Source: CAYUVA01 sp964448115 [NCBI: uncultured bacterium] (lineage in GTDB: Bacteria > CAYUVA01). From it: DNA of 25,018 bases. The stretch lies in the NCBI GenBank assembly GCA_964448115.1, contig CAYUVA010000055.1, forward strand, positions 1-25,018, written 5' to 3'. Positions 15,008-23,611 of the stretch are shown in pieces (the stretch's first letter is position 1; each line of letters opens with the position of its first letter). Under the pieces are notes generated by a model. That model had not been told where the DNA came from, ran no database searches, and worked only from the letters and a program-made list of their open reading frames with translations. A program made the translations under genes and the position numbers.

Positions 15008-16153
15008 ATGACTACCAAACACCCAAATATATGGCTAGTAATTGCTGTTTTTTATGCAATGGAAGTGATTTTCATCCCCCAGGGGCTATCAATGGAAGCG
15101 AGCATCCAAGATCCAGCCTTCAAGGCTGCCGTGCTCATGGATGCCGACAGCGGAACAATTCTGTACCAGAAAAACATGCACCAGAGACTTCAACCTGCCT
15201 CTTTGGCTAAGCTTATGCTTATACTTATGATATTTGAAAAAGGATCCCAAGCGGAACTCGATTTCAACGACACGATAACCGTATCTGCCCGAGCCAGCAA
15301 AATGGGTGGCTCCCAGGTTTACCTAAAACATTTCGAGGTCTTCACGGTTAGGCAGTTGCTCGATGCGTTGATCATTCACTCAGCCAACGATGCTGCTGTG
15401 GCTCTAGCGGAACATATAGCCGGCTCCGATGGACAGATGGTCAGCCTTATGAACAAAAGAGCCGGGGAAATGGGGCTGAAGAACACGATTTTCCATTCGG
15501 TACATGGATTACCTCCAGGAAAAGGACAACAGCCAGACCTAGGCAGCGCCTATGATTTGGCTTTAATCTGTCAGCGCCTGGTCAAGTATCCAATGGTGCT
15601 AAAACTCGCATCGACCTACCGTAAGCCTTTTCGCGACGGGAAGTTCATCCTTTCCAACTCCAATAAGTTGATCAATGACTATGATGGAGCAGATGGACTA
15701 AAGACCGGATATCACTCAAAGGCAGGATTCTGCCTTGCTGCAACCGCAAAAAGAGGTGATATGAGGCTGATAGCAATAACCCTTGGCATACAAGAGAAGA
15801 AAGACTGGTTCAACCAGACCAGGCGACTGCTCGACTTTGGTTTCGATCACTTCACTCGACATAGGTTGGCAAAACAAGAACAAGTAATTGCCAGGAGATA
15901 TCCGATAAAGATCAATGAAACCGGAAAAACTAATTATTTTGATCTAGTTGCCATGAAGGACGCATGGGCGGTTGTACGAAAGATCGATGTCTCCAGAATC
16001 TCAAGGAAGATCGTTATGGAGACAGAGCCTGCCTTGCTAAAATCACCAGGATATGCCCCTGAGCCTGTCGGGAGCCTTATTTTCTATCTTAATGGTCAGC
16101 AGTTATCTTCGGTGCCGCTTTTGCTCAAGGCATCTGCTCAGTTGCCCCAATGA
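15008..16153 (+). CDS. dacA: D-alanyl-D-alanine carboxypeptidase (PBP5/DacA family, S11)
   Basis: A 381-residue exported penicillin-binding protein. A hydrophobic signal (about 8-27) comes before the catalytic domain, which has all three S11 motifs: Ser65-Leu-Ala-Lys68, Ser125-Ala-Asn127 and Lys232-Thr-Gly234. The PBP5-type C-terminal beta domain (about 285-370) follows. The enzyme removes the terminal D-Ala from peptidoglycan pentapeptides in the periplasm and so limits cross-linking. The sequence ends soon after 'LLLKASAQLPQ', so the amphipathic membrane-anchoring helix of E. coli PBP5 seems to be missing. An AAGGGA site precedes the ATG. The last 16 bases overlap the end of the convergent Ig-repeat gene. 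Possible regulation by the adjacent REC-XRE protein is inferred from the repeat cluster upstream. Confidence 0.94.
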   Translation: MTTKHPNIWLVIAVFYAMEVIFIPQGLSMEASIQDPAFKAAVLMDADSGTILYQKNMHQRLQPASLAKLMLILMIFEKGSQAELDFNDTITVSARASKMGGSQVYLKHFEVFTVRQLLDALIIHSANDAAVALAEHIAGSDGQMVSLMNKRAGEMGLKNTIFHSVHGLPPGKGQQPDLGSAYDLALICQRLVKYPMVLKLASTYRKPFRDGKFILSNSNKLINDYDGADGLKTGYHSKAGFCLAATAKRGDMRLIAITLGIQEKKDWFNQTRRLLDFGFDHFTRHRLAKQEQVIARRYPIKINETGKTNYFDLVAMKDAWAVVRKIDVSRISRKIVMETEPALLKSPGYAPEPVGSLIFYLNGQQLSSVPLLLKASAQLPQ

Positions 16154-19100
16154 CTTCCCTGATACAGCCTCGGCTTGATGCCCAATTCATCCTCAAGCAA
16201 GCGGTTGAAATCCCGGTGCATAAGGATCATCTTTATCAGGGCTTCCTTGTCTTGAGCAGGTCTAGTTGCCTGGTTGGAATCCCCCTCGCTCTTGGTGAAG
16301 TGGAAGATCATGTATCCGCTATGCTCGCCGAAGGAGGATCTTGCGATCACGGTCCATAGCCAGAAGCCGGCATCAAAGCTGTCCCAGTAGTCTTGAGTCA
16401 GCCATAGCTCGGTGAGCCAGCCGGGCACCTGATCCTGCACCAGATCTCCGATGAAGCCATCATCGCCCATGAGAGCCAAGAATATGCGATATATATGAGC
16501 ACCCGGATACGCATCCCACTTGAAGATGGGAGCAGGAGATACGGGGAGAACCGAGAAATCAGCCGGCTCACGCAAGACCACGGCATAGGTCGGGGCAAAG
16601 GTAACCACGGTCGGCTCACTGTACGGGGTTATCTCCGCGCCCCCAGGTTGCCTAATACCGCAGACATCCCAGGCTATGCCGCCTAGCTCGGAGAGCACAT
16701 CCCAGGTCTGCTCGCTAACCGGGTATAATACAGTGGCGATGCCCATGAACTCGCTGTAGTCCCCGGGAGCGAAGTCAACCCAGGATACGCTATCGCCGAT
16801 TATAGTGCGCAGGCGATAGCAGTCCACACCGCTTACCGTTGTCCAACTGAATTTGACCATCCCCTCCTCGAGGTAGTAGTTGAGCCATGCGCCATCGGCG
16901 GGATAGACATTAATCGGCGTTTCTGGAGTATTATCCAAAATATTGAATGTCCAGCTCTCCTCGATGCAGTTTCCAGCAAAATCGCATACCCCCAGGCTTA
17001 CATCGACCCGGCTACCTTGTGGGTATGGCTCTGAGGCTTGATAAACCATCCTTATGCCGGATTCGATCGCTTCCATGGTCGGAGAGACGGAGGAATGGTT
17101 AACGGTAATCGCCACCGAGCTGGGATCGACCCCTCTACCCTTGTCTTTGACCTCGATGGTGATCGACGTATCCGGCCGCACGCCAGTCGTCCCTGGAGCC
17201 GGAGATCTGAAGCTGATATAAGGAGGAGCGGTGGTGATGAAGCTCCAGGCGAACTCACTAACCATTCCGTGAAGATCGGCCGCCGATACCCAGACATCCA
17301 CATCAGCACCGGCGGGGAACAGATCTAATGGTTGAAAGCTCACATAATAAGAGCCATTGCTTCGAGGTTGCAGGGATGGGGTAACCTCGGAGCCATTGAT
17401 GGTCATAAGTATCGTCTCAGGATCAACACCGATCCCCTTATCGAGAATATTTATAGAAACGGTGCTATCGAGGGGTACCTCGTTGCCTTTGGGGAGGTTG
17501 TCATAATATACCGGTGGCATAAGGGTCTCGAACACCCAGGTGCTTGTGGCATCGCTGCAATTGCCCACCATGTCGCACGAGGAGACCATGACACAGACCG
17601 TCTCATTATCAGAAAACGGAGTCGAAGGTTGATATGCAAGGTGATAACCATTTTCAATCTGCGTTAACTGCGGGCTTACTAGCTGGTTATCAATGGTCAT
17701 CTCGATGCTGGTCGGGTCAACACCGGAGGTTTGATCAGTAAGATCAGCCTCTATAATGACATCCCCAGGCACATCCGATGCACCGTTAGGTGGATGCAAA
17801 TTAGTCAACACGGGAAGATCAGCCGAGATAAAGCTCCACTGCGTGCTCTTAAGCTCTCCATTGCTCACTAGGCTCACCGAAACCGTGTTCTCCACGCCCG
17901 GATCAAGGTATTCGTGATTATTGGGATGCTGGTAATCGATGGATACCCCGTTTTCGATCTGGGAGACAGTGGGGGTTACGCTTGTGTCGTTGATGGCTAA
18001 TGTTACATTGCTTGGGTCGATCTGAGCACCTTCCTCGATATATTCAACATGGATATTGGTATCAAGTGCCACCTCGATCGCTCCAGGTTCTGGATAATGA
18101 TCTCTCCATCCACCAGCGCCCTGGATGGTGGTAAATGTCCATGATACATACCCTTCATCGCCGGTGATTGTTGCTGCGCTGCATTCGGCTTGAAGTATAG
18201 CCCCCTCCGGCAGCATCTGTTGAGGATAAGCGGAGACATGGTAGCCCTTCTCGATAGCCTGTAGGCTCTGGGTTACCGGTATATCGCCCAAGATAAGACT
18301 GATGCTCTGGGGATCTACCTCACTTTCATCAGAAAGAACATCCACGCTGATAATTGAATCAACAGGTACATCCATGCTTCCCGGTTGGGGAGCCTGGTTC
18401 CTGAAATATATGGCGCCGCCAGAGATCCCCACGAAATACTCTTGGGTAATGCATTGCTTGGTTACAGTGCACGCTGAGATCTCTATTCCAAGCTGATAAC
18501 CGGCGGGGTATAGGTTGTTCGATTGGTAATAGACCGAGTACCCTTTCTCGATTGGGCTGATGGTAGGAGTTACCTCTCCATCAAAGCTAGTCCATAGCGT
18601 GATGGTGGAGGGTTCCACTTGGGTTGTATCAGAGAGCACCTCGAAGTAGATGCCCGTATCCCTGGCAACGCCAGTCGCTCCCGGTGCCGGATGGTGATTT
18701 GCAAAGTAGATCTCCCTTTGGGATTGCAAGGTGGTGAAGCTCCAATAGAAGCTATCACACTGAGCTTTCATGCTACAGGCAGCGACATCGACCCGGTAGT
18801 TAGTCCCCTCGACAAGCGTTTGGGGAGCATAGCTGACATGAACGCCACCTTGGATCTCTGTGATTTCAGGTGTTACCGCGCTCCCATCCAGCTGCATGAT
18901 CACGCTCGAACTGTCGATACCTACACCGCTCTCGTCAACAATATCCACCGAGATAACTACATCAACAGGTACATCGACCGAGTCAGGCTCCGGAAACGGA
19001 TTTTGGAACATGACCGATGGCTCTGTGGATCCTCTTTCAGAGCCGGTCATATCGCTGGACTGTGCTTCCAGGAGCGCCTGCGGATCATGAAAATTCAATG

Positions 19101-19188
19101 AAATATTGCTCGCATCAGCGTACATGGCTGTACAAGCTATCGAACAAAGAAAAACTAGTGCTGTTAAAATATACCTGTACTGTCTCAT
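16138..19188 (-). CDS. large exported protein with seven Big_5-like Ig repeats and two C-terminal beta-sandwich domains
   Basis: A 1016-residue protein with a signal peptide (about 1-26). Residues about 58-750 contain seven tandem repeats of roughly 97 residues. Each follows the pattern 'P.PG...VP.DT.I...V.D...GVDPSSI.....G..VTP....IE.GY.V.Y', then a 'W.F.T' ending, as in Big_5-type bacterial Ig domains. Four repeats (1, 2, 5 and 7) hold a C-X5-C pair in the same place, probably a disulfide, so the protein should fold outside the cytosol. Residues about 755-985 read as two fibronectin-III-like sandwiches. No sorting tag, LPXTG or C-terminal anchor was seen. The role is unknown; adhesion or surface-layer function is typical for this build. 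An AGGT site and the promoter upstream support the start. Confidence 0.8.
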   Translation of the reverse strand: MRQYRYILTALVFLCSIACTAMYADASNISLNFHDPQALLEAQSSDMTGSERGSTEPSVMFQNPFPEPDSVDVPVDVVISVDIVDESGVGIDSSSVIMQLDGSAVTPEITEIQGGVHVSYAPQTLVEGTNYRVDVAACSMKAQCDSFYWSFTTLQSQREIYFANHHPAPGATGVARDTGIYFEVLSDTTQVEPSTITLWTSFDGEVTPTISPIEKGYSVYYQSNNLYPAGYQLGIEISACTVTKQCITQEYFVGISGGAIYFRNQAPQPGSMDVPVDSIISVDVLSDESEVDPQSISLILGDIPVTQSLQAIEKGYHVSAYPQQMLPEGAILQAECSAATITGDEGYVSWTFTTIQGAGGWRDHYPEPGAIEVALDTNIHVEYIEEGAQIDPSNVTLAINDTSVTPTVSQIENGVSIDYQHPNNHEYLDPGVENTVSVSLVSNGELKSTQWSFISADLPVLTNLHPPNGASDVPGDVIIEADLTDQTSGVDPTSIEMTIDNQLVSPQLTQIENGYHLAYQPSTPFSDNETVCVMVSSCDMVGNCSDATSTWVFETLMPPVYYDNLPKGNEVPLDSTVSINILDKGIGVDPETILMTINGSEVTPSLQPRSNGSYYVSFQPLDLFPAGADVDVWVSAADLHGMVSEFAWSFITTAPPYISFRSPAPGTTGVRPDTSITIEVKDKGRGVDPSSVAITVNHSSVSPTMEAIESGIRMVYQASEPYPQGSRVDVSLGVCDFAGNCIEESWTFNILDNTPETPINVYPADGAWLNYYLEEGMVKFSWTTVSGVDCYRLRTIIGDSVSWVDFAPGDYSEFMGIATVLYPVSEQTWDVLSELGGIAWDVCGIRQPGGAEITPYSEPTVVTFAPTYAVVLREPADFSVLPVSPAPIFKWDAYPGAHIYRIFLALMGDDGFIGDLVQDQVPGWLTELWLTQDYWDSFDAGFWLWTVIARSSFGEHSGYMIFHFTKSEGDSNQATRPAQDKEALIKMILMHRDFNRLLEDELGIKPRLYQGSHWGN

Positions 19189-19242
19189 TTTATGACCTCG
19201 CTTCTTTGTGTCTTTAACGAGATAAGTTACTCCTTTTCATAT

Positions 19243-19271
19243 AATATAATACCTTCTCTGTCATGGATCAA
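19243..19271 (-). promoter_or_regulatory. sigma70-type promoter for the Ig-repeat gene
   Basis: On the minus strand TTGATC (19271-19266) is followed by a 17-base spacer and TATATT (19248-19243). The leader would be about 48 bases. It lies just past the terminator of the upstream Kelch gene, so the Ig gene seems to be a separate unit. Confidence 0.5.
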
Positions 19272-19276
19272 GTGAT

Positions 19277-19313
19277 AAAAAAGAAAAAAGGGGCGATCAT
19301 GTTGCCGCCCCTT
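19277..19313 (-). terminator. rho-independent terminator after the Kelch/DNRLRE gene
   Basis: On the minus strand AAGGGGCG (19313-19306) pairs with CGCCCCTT (19295-19288) around a 10-base loop and runs straight into TTTTTTCTTTTTT. This is a classical GC stem plus T-tract, about 30 bases past the stop of the gene. Confidence 0.92.
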
Positions 19314-19341
19314 GAATTTTACTTTCTTTGTCTTGTTTAGA

Positions 19342-22155
19342 CTACTCGACTACCACCAGGTAGGGCCACTCGTGGCTTTCCACACCAGAGCGTACCGCCT
19401 TTAGGCTAACCAATAAACTGGCTGGGTAAGTCGGTCCCAAGGGCGTAACCGGGAATTGATAAACCAGGTTTACAGGATCAACCAAAGGCAGATCTACTCC
19501 AAGATAATTGCCCTGGTAATACATGCCGACATAGTCGATCCCAAGCCCTAATGGATCTAGGCAGAGCGCCAGCATGGTGAATAATCCACCGCTGGCTGAT
19601 GTTATTCGGGTATCCATGTATCCAGCTAGCTGAATTACCGCCGGCTCAGAGGGGGTCGGTGTAGATGTCGGTGTTGGCGTATTAGTTGCTGTATCGGTAG
19701 GTGTATTTGTGTTGGTTGGTGTAGCTGTGTCGGTTGGAGTTCCGGTAGCGGTAGGAGTCGGGGTCATAGTTGGTGTATCGGTAGGAGTCGGGGTCCTGGT
19801 CGCAGTCGGGGTCCTGGTCGCTGGTGGCACTCCTAGCCATACCCTTAGCACTGGACGATGCTCAGCCTCAAGCCCCTCGCAGGATATGAAGGTTAGCGCA
19901 CCTTCGCCGCTGCTAGGTTGCACCTCGCCGAGCCACACACCGAAGTTAGTGTTCTTATCCGCAGTCCATTGATTCACTAAATGGGTTACATCCCATGTGT
20001 ACCAGCCAGGCATCGAATCATCAGTAAAGTCAACAACATCTTCAGCTATGCCGCTTCTATCTATCGGAACGCCGTTTGCACCCCACTGGTTCCAGGGGTC
20101 CATTGGATAGTGAGCTGTACCCCAAGTAACCTCGCCGATCTCCGCTGCCCGACCCATAGCATCATTAGGATTAGCGCCGATGCCTACCCCCCAGCCACGG
20201 TTCATCCTGAAAACAGTCAATTGCTTATCAGCATTTATTGGATCGGTAAGGTAAAGCTCAAGGTTGGCTTGCGATACGCTCATCCCGTTTATGCTGTCGA
20301 TATCGAAGTAAAGAAGCGCATTTCGTGCCTTGTTAGCCCCGCCGGGACCGCTTGCATAGAGCAGCTCCTCGTTGCCGGTGTTCCTGGTCGTCTGGTCGGC
20401 AACTATATGCGCATCCTTGGCTTGACTGTAACCATCAAAGCCGTTCTGGAATATGCGCATCACGGTCGGAGTTGGGGTTACGATCGGCGGCTCGGTACAG
20501 TAGCCGAAAGCATAGACATCGGGCATACCATCCCAGGTGTTTACTATGTCGAATCCACCTGCGCTGTAAGGAGTATCATCCAAGGTTGCCGCAGCGTGCC
20601 TGAAAACGCTTATCGGCAGGTTCGGCTTCTCCTCCCATAGATTGGTTACCGGGTCGTAAACGAAGACCCGGTTAGTGGTATTCTCTATGTAAGTGCCGCC
20701 GATCATGCCAGCGATATGCCAAAACTTGCCATCGCTTATGGTCGAGGCTGCTCCCCACATGGTATAGGGCAGATACATGAATCGAGTCGTATCCATGATC
20801 CAGGTGGCGTTCACATCGGCAAGATCAAGAAACTCGGTCGTATTCGATGGATCGGAGCCGACTATGCCTCCAGCGACCCACAGCTTATTATCATAGGCAT
20901 ACATGCAGTGGAAATAGCGCGCATAGTTCATATTAGGCAACTGGGTCCAGCCTTTGGTCGCCGGGTCGTACTCGAAGACCTTGTTCTGAGTGGCTCCCGC
21001 CTCGGTTCTGCCACCGGACATATACAGCCTTCCATTATAGGAGACAGCCTTATGACCGAATACCGCCGGGATCTCGCCGGGCATAGCTATCGAATCCCAG
21101 GTGTCGTCCCCGATATCGTAAATCTGCATATTGCTCACCGCGGTATTGCCCAGAATATAGATCTTGTCGTCTATCACCGCGGCTGCCGTGTTGGTCAAGG
21201 GTTCAGGCACATCGGTGATATAATCCCAGGTATCAGCTAACGGGTCGTAACGCTCCACCTGGGGTACAGGGTCCGAACCGTTGTCCAATCCACCCACGAT
21301 GTAAAGATAATCATCGTGGCTTACTAGTGCCGGGTCAAGACGCTTATAGCTCAGGAAGTCCTTCTCTGCCCACCCCCATATAAAGGTCTCCACCAGCACC
21401 TCGGCAGATGCCTGGAGCTTTATCGTATCGCAGGTGGCTACCACCTGTACTGTTGCCGGTAGCGTGTTGGCTGCAGTAATGTCTATGGAGAAGACGAACT
21501 CGTTGAGATCAGCCAAAGGACCAACCGTGCCGGGACCGCTTACCGGGATATCGGCAATGTAATCGAGGTAAAAGACCTCGGTGCCACCAGTGTAGTTATA
21601 CAGGGTTAAGTCATGCTGAAATACAGAGTTTAAACAGACGCTGTATTCTGCCTCAGCCGGCTGCATTAACAGCGCCGGGGGTAGGATCAGATAGACAATG
21701 CCATCGAGCTGGTGCGGGGGTGAACCCCAAGTATCCCCCTCAAGGTACCACTCTACCGGTTCGGTATCCTTAGATAAGCCCGGAATGGTTACATTGACGC
21801 AGAAGTAATGATCGCTTTGACCATACTGCTCGCCGTAAGAGCCATCGGCATCTATCCAGGTGGCTACATTGGTGCCTGCTCCGCTGGTGTTCCAGTTGTG
21901 ATCGCCATCATCATTAGGTCCGGGAAGATCCCACAGAGAGTTCACCGTCCAGCCGCTGGGAAATGTAAACTCCACATAGCTGAGCCACTCTGCATCCTCA
22001 GAGTTGTTCCAGACCAGAAAACAGATGTCAACATCGCCTGGTGCAACGATCTCAGGATCCGGAGTTACGGTAGATCCAGCGATACTTGCATGGGCTAAAG
22101 GCGCCCATAAACAAACAAATAGAACCAAAAGTGGAATTATTGTCTTGTAGTTCAT
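19342..22155 (-). CDS. large exported Kelch-repeat protein with DNRLRE-like domain and Thr-Pro linker
   Basis: A 937-residue secreted protein. The ATG at 22155 is preferred over a start at 22194 because AGGGGG lies 7 bases upstream and the signal peptide 'MNYKTIIPLLVLFVCLW...HA' begins exactly there. Domains in order: an N-terminal beta domain (about 25-250); six Kelch repeats (about 260-555) with 'YIVGG', 'YDPLADTW' and 'YDPATKGW' type motifs, enough for a six-bladed propeller; a DNRLRE-like domain (about 575-785) with 'ALLYFDID', 'WDVTHLV' and 'VWLG' segments; a Thr-Pro linker (about 785-835); and a C-terminal beta domain of about 100 residues. Kelch propellers bind proteins or glycans, and DNRLRE modules occur in secreted carbohydrate-active and surface proteins. 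The function is unknown. No sorting motif was seen. Confidence 0.8.
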   Translation of the reverse strand: MNYKTIIPLLVLFVCLWAPLAHASIAGSTVTPDPEIVAPGDVDICFLVWNNSEDAEWLSYVEFTFPSGWTVNSLWDLPGPNDDGDHNWNTSGAGTNVATWIDADGSYGEQYGQSDHYFCVNVTIPGLSKDTEPVEWYLEGDTWGSPPHQLDGIVYLILPPALLMQPAEAEYSVCLNSVFQHDLTLYNYTGGTEVFYLDYIADIPVSGPGTVGPLADLNEFVFSIDITAANTLPATVQVVATCDTIKLQASAEVLVETFIWGWAEKDFLSYKRLDPALVSHDDYLYIVGGLDNGSDPVPQVERYDPLADTWDYITDVPEPLTNTAAAVIDDKIYILGNTAVSNMQIYDIGDDTWDSIAMPGEIPAVFGHKAVSYNGRLYMSGGRTEAGATQNKVFEYDPATKGWTQLPNMNYARYFHCMYAYDNKLWVAGGIVGSDPSNTTEFLDLADVNATWIMDTTRFMYLPYTMWGAASTISDGKFWHIAGMIGGTYIENTTNRVFVYDPVTNLWEEKPNLPISVFRHAAATLDDTPYSAGGFDIVNTWDGMPDVYAFGYCTEPPIVTPTPTVMRIFQNGFDGYSQAKDAHIVADQTTRNTGNEELLYASGPGGANKARNALLYFDIDSINGMSVSQANLELYLTDPINADKQLTVFRMNRGWGVGIGANPNDAMGRAAEIGEVTWGTAHYPMDPWNQWGANGVPIDRSGIAEDVVDFTDDSMPGWYTWDVTHLVNQWTADKNTNFGVWLGEVQPSSGEGALTFISCEGLEAEHRPVLRVWLGVPPATRTPTATRTPTPTDTPTMTPTPTATGTPTDTATPTNTNTPTDTATNTPTPTSTPTPSEPAVIQLAGYMDTRITSASGGLFTMLALCLDPLGLGIDYVGMYYQGNYLGVDLPLVDPVNLVYQFPVTPLGPTYPASLLVSLKAVRSGVESHEWPYLVVVE
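19648..19822. repeat. low-complexity tandem repeat encoding a Thr-Pro linker
   Basis: Short direct repeats such as GTCGGGGTCCTGGTCGC (two adjacent copies) and GTAGGAGTCGGGGTC recur through the stretch that codes for the Thr-Pro linker of the Kelch protein. Such tracts can change length by slippage, changing the linker length in frame only when the change is a multiple of three. Confidence 0.8.
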
Positions 22156-22215
22156 TGAGTTCCCCCTATCGGTACCGGGTTTACTACTTCTCATTCTAAG
22201 CCATCCTTTTCTTAC

Positions 22216-22244
22216 ATGATACAGCTTACATATTAATTATGCAA
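22216..22244 (-). promoter_or_regulatory. possible promoter for the Kelch gene
   Basis: On the minus strand TTGCAT (22244-22239) is followed by 17 bases and TATCAT (22221-22216). The -10 is good but the -35 is weak, so the call is tentative. Confidence 0.3.
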
Positions 22245-22279
22245 ATCCAATTTCAAAAAAAATTATCTCATCATGCCGC

Positions 22280-22308
22280 TTGGACTTAAGGCGCATTTTT
22301 AGTATGAT
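22280..22308 (+). promoter_or_regulatory. sigma70-type promoter for yggT-DUF167
   Basis: TTGGAC (22280-22285), a 17-base spacer and TATGAT (22303-22308) lie about 60 bases before the YggT-family start. Both boxes match the sigma70 consensus well. It is the plus-strand side of the divergent spacer with the Kelch gene. Confidence 0.5.
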
Positions 22309-22366
22309 CAGCCAACAAATGATGCAAAAGAAATCAAGTATCGAAAGATCACGGGAGACTTAATCC

Positions 22367-23212
22367 ATGCTGTTAATAACCATCATGAACATCATTATCG
22401 ACCTTTACATTATCTTCTTTCTGCTCAAGCTGGCGCTTCCCCGGCGTGATTTCACCTTCAATCCCCTGCTCAATCCCATAGATAAAGCGACCGAGCCGGC
22501 TTTGCTTCCCATCAGAAAGGCGCTTTTAGCTATCGGCTTCAAACGAGATATATCGCCTATCATGGCCATTCTCGTCTTGGTACTTATCCGGGGAGGATTT
22601 TATGCCCTAGCCATGAAGACGCCAGTTGTCTCAGCGATCAGGATGAGCCTGCTTGGCACCATAACCTTCTTGTTCCAGGCGGTGGTTGTAATGGCGATAA
22701 TAACTATGCTGGTGCCTAGATGGTCAGGCAATCCTATTGTCAATTTCTGCTATCGTGTTGTTGAGCAGCCGATCCGCCTGACCGAGAGCCTGATCGCCTT
22801 TTATCGCAAGGCTGCACCGCTGCTTTTTATTATACTTTTGTTTCTGTGTTACTATATTATTGTTTTTTTGATGAGCTTCGAGCTTCCTTATAGCTCCTTG
22901 CGGAATCCAATTGGCATGGATAGCGCCAAGACCATTTTTTACCAATCGTTCACCAGGTTAACTGCTATAACGACCTTTTTTGTTGTTGTCATTATCATTC
23001 GTGCCCTCATGTCCTGGTTCAGCCCTGATTATCGTAACCCGTTAGTCTCTGCGCTTATACAGATCACCGATCCCATCCTTGTTCCCTTCAGACGCATTAT
23101 ACCCCTCATCGGGGGAATTGATATCTCTCCAATCTTTGCTATCATAGTAATAGGTTACCTAGGTAGCTTCCTTAATGAACTCATGCGATACATCCTATTC
23201 GGTTGGCCATGA
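22367..23212 (+). CDS. YggT-family membrane protein (two YGGT units)
   Basis: A 281-residue inner-membrane protein with about six hydrophobic segments, arranged as two copies of the YGGT unit. Each copy has the diagnostic stretch: 'NPLLNPIDKATEPALLPIRK' near residues 32-51 and 'LVSALIQITDPILVPFRR' near 226-243, both ending in an 'ISPI' motif. The family is widespread and is tied by neighbourhood to cell division and membrane or turgor roles, without a firm biochemical function. It overlaps the DUF167 gene by four bases (ATGA), the usual yggT-yggU pairing. It is longer than the two-unit E. coli protein because of an extended central part between the two halves. GGGAG about 10 bases upstream is the likely ribosome site. 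Confidence 0.88.
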   Translation: MLLITIMNIIIDLYIIFFLLKLALPRRDFTFNPLLNPIDKATEPALLPIRKALLAIGFKRDISPIMAILVLVLIRGGFYALAMKTPVVSAIRMSLLGTITFLFQAVVVMAIITMLVPRWSGNPIVNFCYRVVEQPIRLTESLIAFYRKAAPLLFIILLFLCYYIIVFLMSFELPYSSLRNPIGMDSAKTIFYQSFTRLTAITTFFVVVIIIRALMSWFSPDYRNPLVSALIQITDPILVPFRRIIPLIGGIDISPIFAIIVIGYLGSFLNELMRYILFGWP

Positions 23213-23538
23213 ATGACAAGGAATGGATAAAAGAGCAGAAGAACCGCTGGCTTCTCCGAGTACTGGTCAAGCCATTGGCTAAGGCTAATGAGGTGATCGG
23301 CATTCAAGGCGGAGCGCTGAAGGTGAAGATCGCCTCGCTCCCCGCGGAGGGTAGAGCCAACGCCGAGCTTATTAGGTTTTTATCCAAACGACTAAATGTG
23401 CCCAAGAGCGACATCAAGATCATAGCCGGTACAACCGCAAAGGAGAAGCTGATTATCATCCCCAAGGACGAGCGTTCAATCAGGGAGATACGAGCTGCCC
23501 TCCTGAAACGAGAGATAAAACAAAAACCAAAGAAGTAA
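23209..23538 (+). CDS. DUF167 / YggU family protein
   Basis: A small basic protein of 109 residues. The family pattern is visible: 'LRVLVKPLAKANEVIGIQ' near the start, then 'LKVKIASLPAEGRANAEL' and 'IIAGTTAKEKLIII' (each listed as short pieces). DUF167 proteins are small alpha/beta cytosolic proteins of unknown function. The ATG at 23209 overlaps the yggT stop (ATGA) and fits translational coupling better than a TTG six bases upstream. The C-terminal end is Lys-rich, 'REIKQKPKK'. Confidence 0.9.
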   Translation: MNDKEWIKEQKNRWLLRVLVKPLAKANEVIGIQGGALKVKIASLPAEGRANAELIRFLSKRLNVPKSDIKIIAGTTAKEKLIIIPKDERSIREIRAALLKREIKQKPKK

Positions 23539-23548
23539 CCATTGTAAT

Positions 23549-23577
23549 TTGCCTTATATATTATATTTTATTATAAG
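23549..23577 (+). promoter_or_regulatory. possible promoter overlapping an AT-rich inverted repeat
   Basis: TTGCCT (23549-23554), a 17-base spacer and TATAAG (23572-23577) lie before the right-edge Ig gene. The same bases form the inverted repeat CCTTATA (23552-23558) / TATAAGG (23572-23578), so the match may reflect the palindrome rather than a promoter. No T-tract follows, so it is not a clear terminator for the DUF167 gene. Confidence 0.3.
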
Positions 23578-23611
23578 GAAGGTCGTTGAACAATCCGAAC
23601 AGGAGATCGAT

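Noticed and set aside
22156-22194. Longer start (22194) for the Kelch protein
   Set aside because: It would put 13 extra residues before the signal peptide; the ATG at 22155 has AGGGGG 7 bases upstream.
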